Source of the DNA: an uncultured Eubacterium sp. | Lineage (GTDB): Bacteria; Bacillota; Clostridia; Lachnospirales; Lachnospiraceae | DNA: 7,619 nucleotides | Direction of reading: 5' to 3' | Assembly: GCA_900545725.1 (NCBI GenBank) | Contig: URAI01000106.1 | Coordinates: forward strand, 1-7,619 | Shown here: positions 5,151-7,619 of the stretch, piece after piece | Numbering within the stretch: position 1 is the first letter of the stretch | Layout: every line of letters begins with the position of its first letter | Translations under genes and position numbers: made by a program | The notes under the pieces: model-generated | Seen by the model: the letters and a program-made list of their open reading frames with translations, nothing else | Databases searched by the model: none | Told to the model about the DNA's origin: nothing

Positions 5151-6217
5151 CATTGATTCCAGGTGATGGAATTGGTCCGGAAATCGTAGAAGAAGCTAAG
5201 AAAGTATTAGACAGTGTGGGATTTAAGTATGGTCATAAGTTCGATTATACTAAGATTCTGATGGGAGGTTGTTCTATAGATGAATATGGAGTACCTCTTA
5301 CTGATGAGGCGGTTGCCACAGCTAAGGCTTCGGATGCTGTATTGCTTGGTGCTGTAGGTGGTAACGTTGGTAATTCAAGATGGTATGATGTTGCACCTGA
5401 TTTAAGACCGGAGGCAGGTCTTTTAAAAATAAGAAAGGAATTAGAGTTGTTTGCAAATATCCGTCCTGCATATCTTTATGACGAATTAAAGGATGCCTGT
5501 CCATTAAAGAATGAGATTATCGGTGATGGCTTTGATATGGTTATTATGAGAGAGCTTACAGGCGGACTTTACTTTGGTGAAAGACATACAGAAAATGTTA
5601 ATGGTCTTGAAACAGCTGTTGACACGCTTACATATAATGAGGATGAGATTAGAAGAATTGCAATTAAGGGTTTTGAGATTGCAATGAAGAGAAGAAAGAA
5701 AGTTACAAGCGTGGATAAGGCTAACGTTCTTGATTCTTCAAGACTCTGGAGAAAGATTGTAGCAGAGGTTGCAAAGGACTATCCGGAGGTAGAAGTAGAT
5801 AACATGCTTGTTGATAACTGTGCAATGCAGCTTGTGATGAATCCGGGACAGTTTGATGTTATTTTAACAGAGAATATGTTTGGTGATATCCTTTCAGATG
5901 AAGCAAGCATGATTACAGGTTCAATCGGTATGCTTTCAAGTGCAAGCCTTGGAAAGACTAAGCTCGGACTTTATGAGCCAAGCCATGGTTCAGCACCTGA
6001 TATAGCAGGTAAGAATATTGCTAATCCTATAGCTACGATCCTGAGTGCAGCCATGATGTTAAGATATTCATTTGACCTTGATAAAGAGGCAGATGCAATT
6101 GAGACAGCAGTTGCTAAGGTGCTTAAGGAAGGTTATAGAACAGTTGATATTATGTCAGAGGGAATGACACAGTGTTCAACCACACAGATGGGTGATCTTA
6201 TAGCTGAGAGAGTATAA
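5135..6217 (+). CDS. leuB: 3-isopropylmalate dehydrogenase
   Basis: LeuB oxidatively decarboxylates 3-isopropylmalate to 2-oxoisocaproate with NAD+, the third step of leucine synthesis in the cytoplasm. The family features are clear: ITLIPGDGIGPEIV at the N-terminus, the LRPE and R-rich substrate-binding region, MRELTGGLYFGE, SVDKANVL, and the NMFGDILSDEASMITGS signature. The metal-binding aspartates lie in this last block, and the NAD-binding loop EPSHGSAPDIAGKN follows. Length (360 residues) is normal. I chose the ATG at 5135 because AGGTGG (5124-5129) sits 5 nt before it and because relatives begin close to this point. An in-frame GTG at 5126, with AGGAAAG before it, would add three residues. 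leuC and leuD are not upstream, so isopropylmalate isomerase must be encoded elsewhere. ilvD follows after 101 nt without an obvious terminator, suggesting one operon. Confidence 0.97.
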   Translation: MDCKITLIPGDGIGPEIVEEAKKVLDSVGFKYGHKFDYTKILMGGCSIDEYGVPLTDEAVATAKASDAVLLGAVGGNVGNSRWYDVAPDLRPEAGLLKIRKELELFANIRPAYLYDELKDACPLKNEIIGDGFDMVIMRELTGGLYFGERHTENVNGLETAVDTLTYNEDEIRRIAIKGFEIAMKRRKKVTSVDKANVLDSSRLWRKIVAEVAKDYPEVEVDNMLVDNCAMQLVMNPGQFDVILTENMFGDILSDEASMITGSIGMLSSASLGKTKLGLYEPSHGSAPDIAGKNIANPIATILSAAMMLRYSFDLDKEADAIETAVAKVLKEGYRTVDIMSEGMTQCSTTQMGDLIAERV

Positions 6218-6318
6218 TATTGATTATTTATGTATGGATTATGTTTTAAATAATATATTTATGCAGGATTTTCAAAAGAATCTTAAATAATAAAATGTAC
6301 ACAGAAATGAGGTTAATT

Positions 6319-7619
6319 ATGAAGAGTGATAACGTAAAAAAAGGTATGCAGCAGGCTCCACACCGTTCATTATTTAATGCATTAGGATTTACTGCTGAGG
6401 AGATGGATAAGCCATTAGTTGGTATTGTTAGTTCGTATAATGAGATTGTTCCGGGACATATGAATCTTGATAAGATTGTCAATGCGGTTAAGATGGGCGT
6501 TGCAGAAGCAGGCGGTGTTCCTGTAGTATTTCCGGCAATAGCTGTATGTGATGGTATTGCAATGGGACATGTCGGTATGAAATATTCGCTTGTTACAAGA
6601 GATCTTATAGCTGATTCAACAGAGTGTATGGCTACAGCACATCAGTTCGATGCACTTGTTATGGTTCCTAACTGTGATAAGAATGTACCGGGTCTTTTAA
6701 TGGCAGCGGCAAGAGTTAATGTGCCGACAGTATTTGTAAGTGGTGGTCCAATGCTTGCAGGACATGTACATGGTAAGAAGAGAAGTCTTTCATCTATGTT
6801 TGAAGCTGTTGGTTCTTATGCGGCAGGAACAATGACAGAAGACGATGTAAGAGAATTTGAAGAAAAAGTATGCCCGACATGTGGTTCATGTTCAGGTATG
6901 TATACAGCAAATTCAATGAACTGTCTTACAGAAGCACTTGGTATGGGACTTGGTGGAAATGGTACAATTCCTGCTGTATATTCTGAAAGAATCAAGCTTG
7001 CAAAGCATGCAGGTATGGCGGTTATGGACATGTATAGAAAGAATATCAGACCAAGAGATATTATGACTAAAGAAGCTATTATGAATGCACTTACAGTGGA
7101 TATGGCTCTGGGATGTTCAACTAATAGTATGCTTCATCTTCCTGCTATTGCACATGAGGTTGGTTTTGATTTTGATATTAAGTTTGCTAATTCAGTAAGC
7201 GAAAAGACTCCGAACCTCTGCCATCTTGCACCTGCCGGTCCTACATATATGGAAGACTTAAATGAAGCAGGCGGTGTATATGCAGTTATGAAAGAGCTTG
7301 CCGATATCGGACTTCTTAATACAGATTGTATGACTGTTACAGGAAAGACAGTTGGAGAAAATATTAAAAATGCCATAAATAAGAATCCTGAGGTTATCAG
7401 AACGGTGGATAATGCATATAGTAAGACAGGTGGTCTTGCAGTTCTTAGCGGTAATCTTGCACCTGATGGTTCAGTTGTTAAACGTTCAGCAGTTGTTGAT
7501 GAGATGCTTGTACATGAAGGACCGGCAAGAGTATTTGACTGTGAAGAAGATGCAATTGCCGCAATTAAGGGCGGTAAGATTGTAGCCGGAGATGTTGTGG
7601 TTATCCGTTATGAAGGCCC
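6319..7619 (+). CDS. ilvD: Dihydroxy-acid dehydratase (3' end beyond window)
   Basis: The open frame runs 433 codons off the window edge; IlvD proteins are about 550-560 residues, so roughly the last fifth is missing. IlvD dehydrates 2,3-dihydroxy-isovalerate and 2,3-dihydroxy-3-methylvalerate to the keto acids used for valine, leucine and isoleucine, using an Fe-S cluster. Visible family motifs are CDGIAMGHVGMKYSLVTRD (77-95), PNCDKNVPGLLMAA (117-130) and CPTCGSCSGMYTANSMNC (185-202). Cluster cysteine candidates are C119 and C191. The segment NEIVPGHMNL (41-50) has VPGH where the oxygen-stable [2Fe-2S] group has TPCN, so this looks like the E. coli-type, oxygen-sensitive [4Fe-4S] form. GAGG at 6309-6312 lies 6 nt before the ATG. 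It is probably co-transcribed with leuB and often followed by ilvB in relatives. Confidence 0.96.
   Translation, partial: MKSDNVKKGMQQAPHRSLFNALGFTAEEMDKPLVGIVSSYNEIVPGHMNLDKIVNAVKMGVAEAGGVPVVFPAIAVCDGIAMGHVGMKYSLVTRDLIADSTECMATAHQFDALVMVPNCDKNVPGLLMAAARVNVPTVFVSGGPMLAGHVHGKKRSLSSMFEAVGSYAAGTMTEDDVREFEEKVCPTCGSCSGMYTANSMNCLTEALGMGLGGNGTIPAVYSERIKLAKHAGMAVMDMYRKNIRPRDIMTKEAIMNALTVDMALGCSTNSMLHLPAIAHEVGFDFDIKFANSVSEKTPNLCHLAPAGPTYMEDLNEAGGVYAVMKELADIGLLNTDCMTVTGKTVGENIKNAINKNPEVIRTVDNAYSKTGGLAVLSGNLAPDGSVVKRSAVVDEMLVHEGPARVFDCEEDAIAAIKGGKIVAGDVVVIRYEG

Noticed and set aside
4950..5153. 67-codon minus-strand frame in the leuB upstream gap
   Set aside because: No ribosome binding site and low-complexity composition; it overlaps the promoter and leader of leuB.
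6218..6318. Promoter or terminator between leuB and ilvD
   Set aside because: Only a weak 6-bp stem (AGGATT/AATCTT) and no properly spaced -35/-10 pair were seen; co-transcription is the simpler reading.

Overview
The window is a stretch of ordinary chromosome from a low-GC, Gram-positive anaerobe, most probably a clostridium of the Lachnospiraceae type. This is inferred from the AT-rich base composition, strong AGGAGG-type ribosome binding sites, the style of the protein sequences (for example the LeuB and IlvD motifs), and gene types typical of that group. No database search was possible. All six long genes are on the + strand, and no phage, IS, CRISPR, tRNA or rRNA signal was seen.

Layout: yajC (Sec translocase accessory membrane protein) at 74-355, then a terminator. 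Glutamine-dependent NAD+ synthetase nadE is at 618-2552. A membrane-anchored SurA/PrsA-like foldase with a degenerate parvulin domain is at 2780-3997. A HAD-superfamily phosphatase is at 4144-4803. Then come two branched-chain amino acid genes, leuB (5135-6217) and ilvD (6319 to the window end, incomplete at its 3' end). leuB and ilvD form a leucine/isoleucine/valine biosynthesis unit preceded by its own candidate promoter. The other genes look like separate housekeeping transcription units divided by terminators.

The unusual material lies between the genes. The leaders of nadE and of the foldase gene carry two copies of a roughly 90-nt repeat (507-595 and 2664-2755; 81 of 89 aligned bases identical by hand count). 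Each copy can fold into the same three consecutive hairpins and ends 22-24 nt before the start codon. Four of the eight substitutions lie in stems and keep pairing as G-U/G-C or G-U/A-U swaps, two more affect one terminal pair that is lost in one copy, and two are unpaired. This suggests either a shared cis-acting RNA or a spreading intergenic repeat. The foldase copy is preceded by two mutually exclusive inverted repeats.

The gap between the foldase gene and the HAD gene (3998-4143) is almost wholly made of four back-to-back hairpins. The loop of the second is perfectly complementary over 8 nt to the 3' arm of the fourth, next to the HAD gene's ribosome binding site.

The 331-nt gap before leuB holds a very long hairpin with a U-tract (4812-4915), a sigma-70-like promoter (4981-5009), a perfect 7+2+7 palindrome (5047-5062) and a possible 20-codon leader ORF overlapping the leuB start. 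I saw no T-box motif there. The protein-coding content is conventional; the regulatory RNA/repeat structure is the part worth following up.
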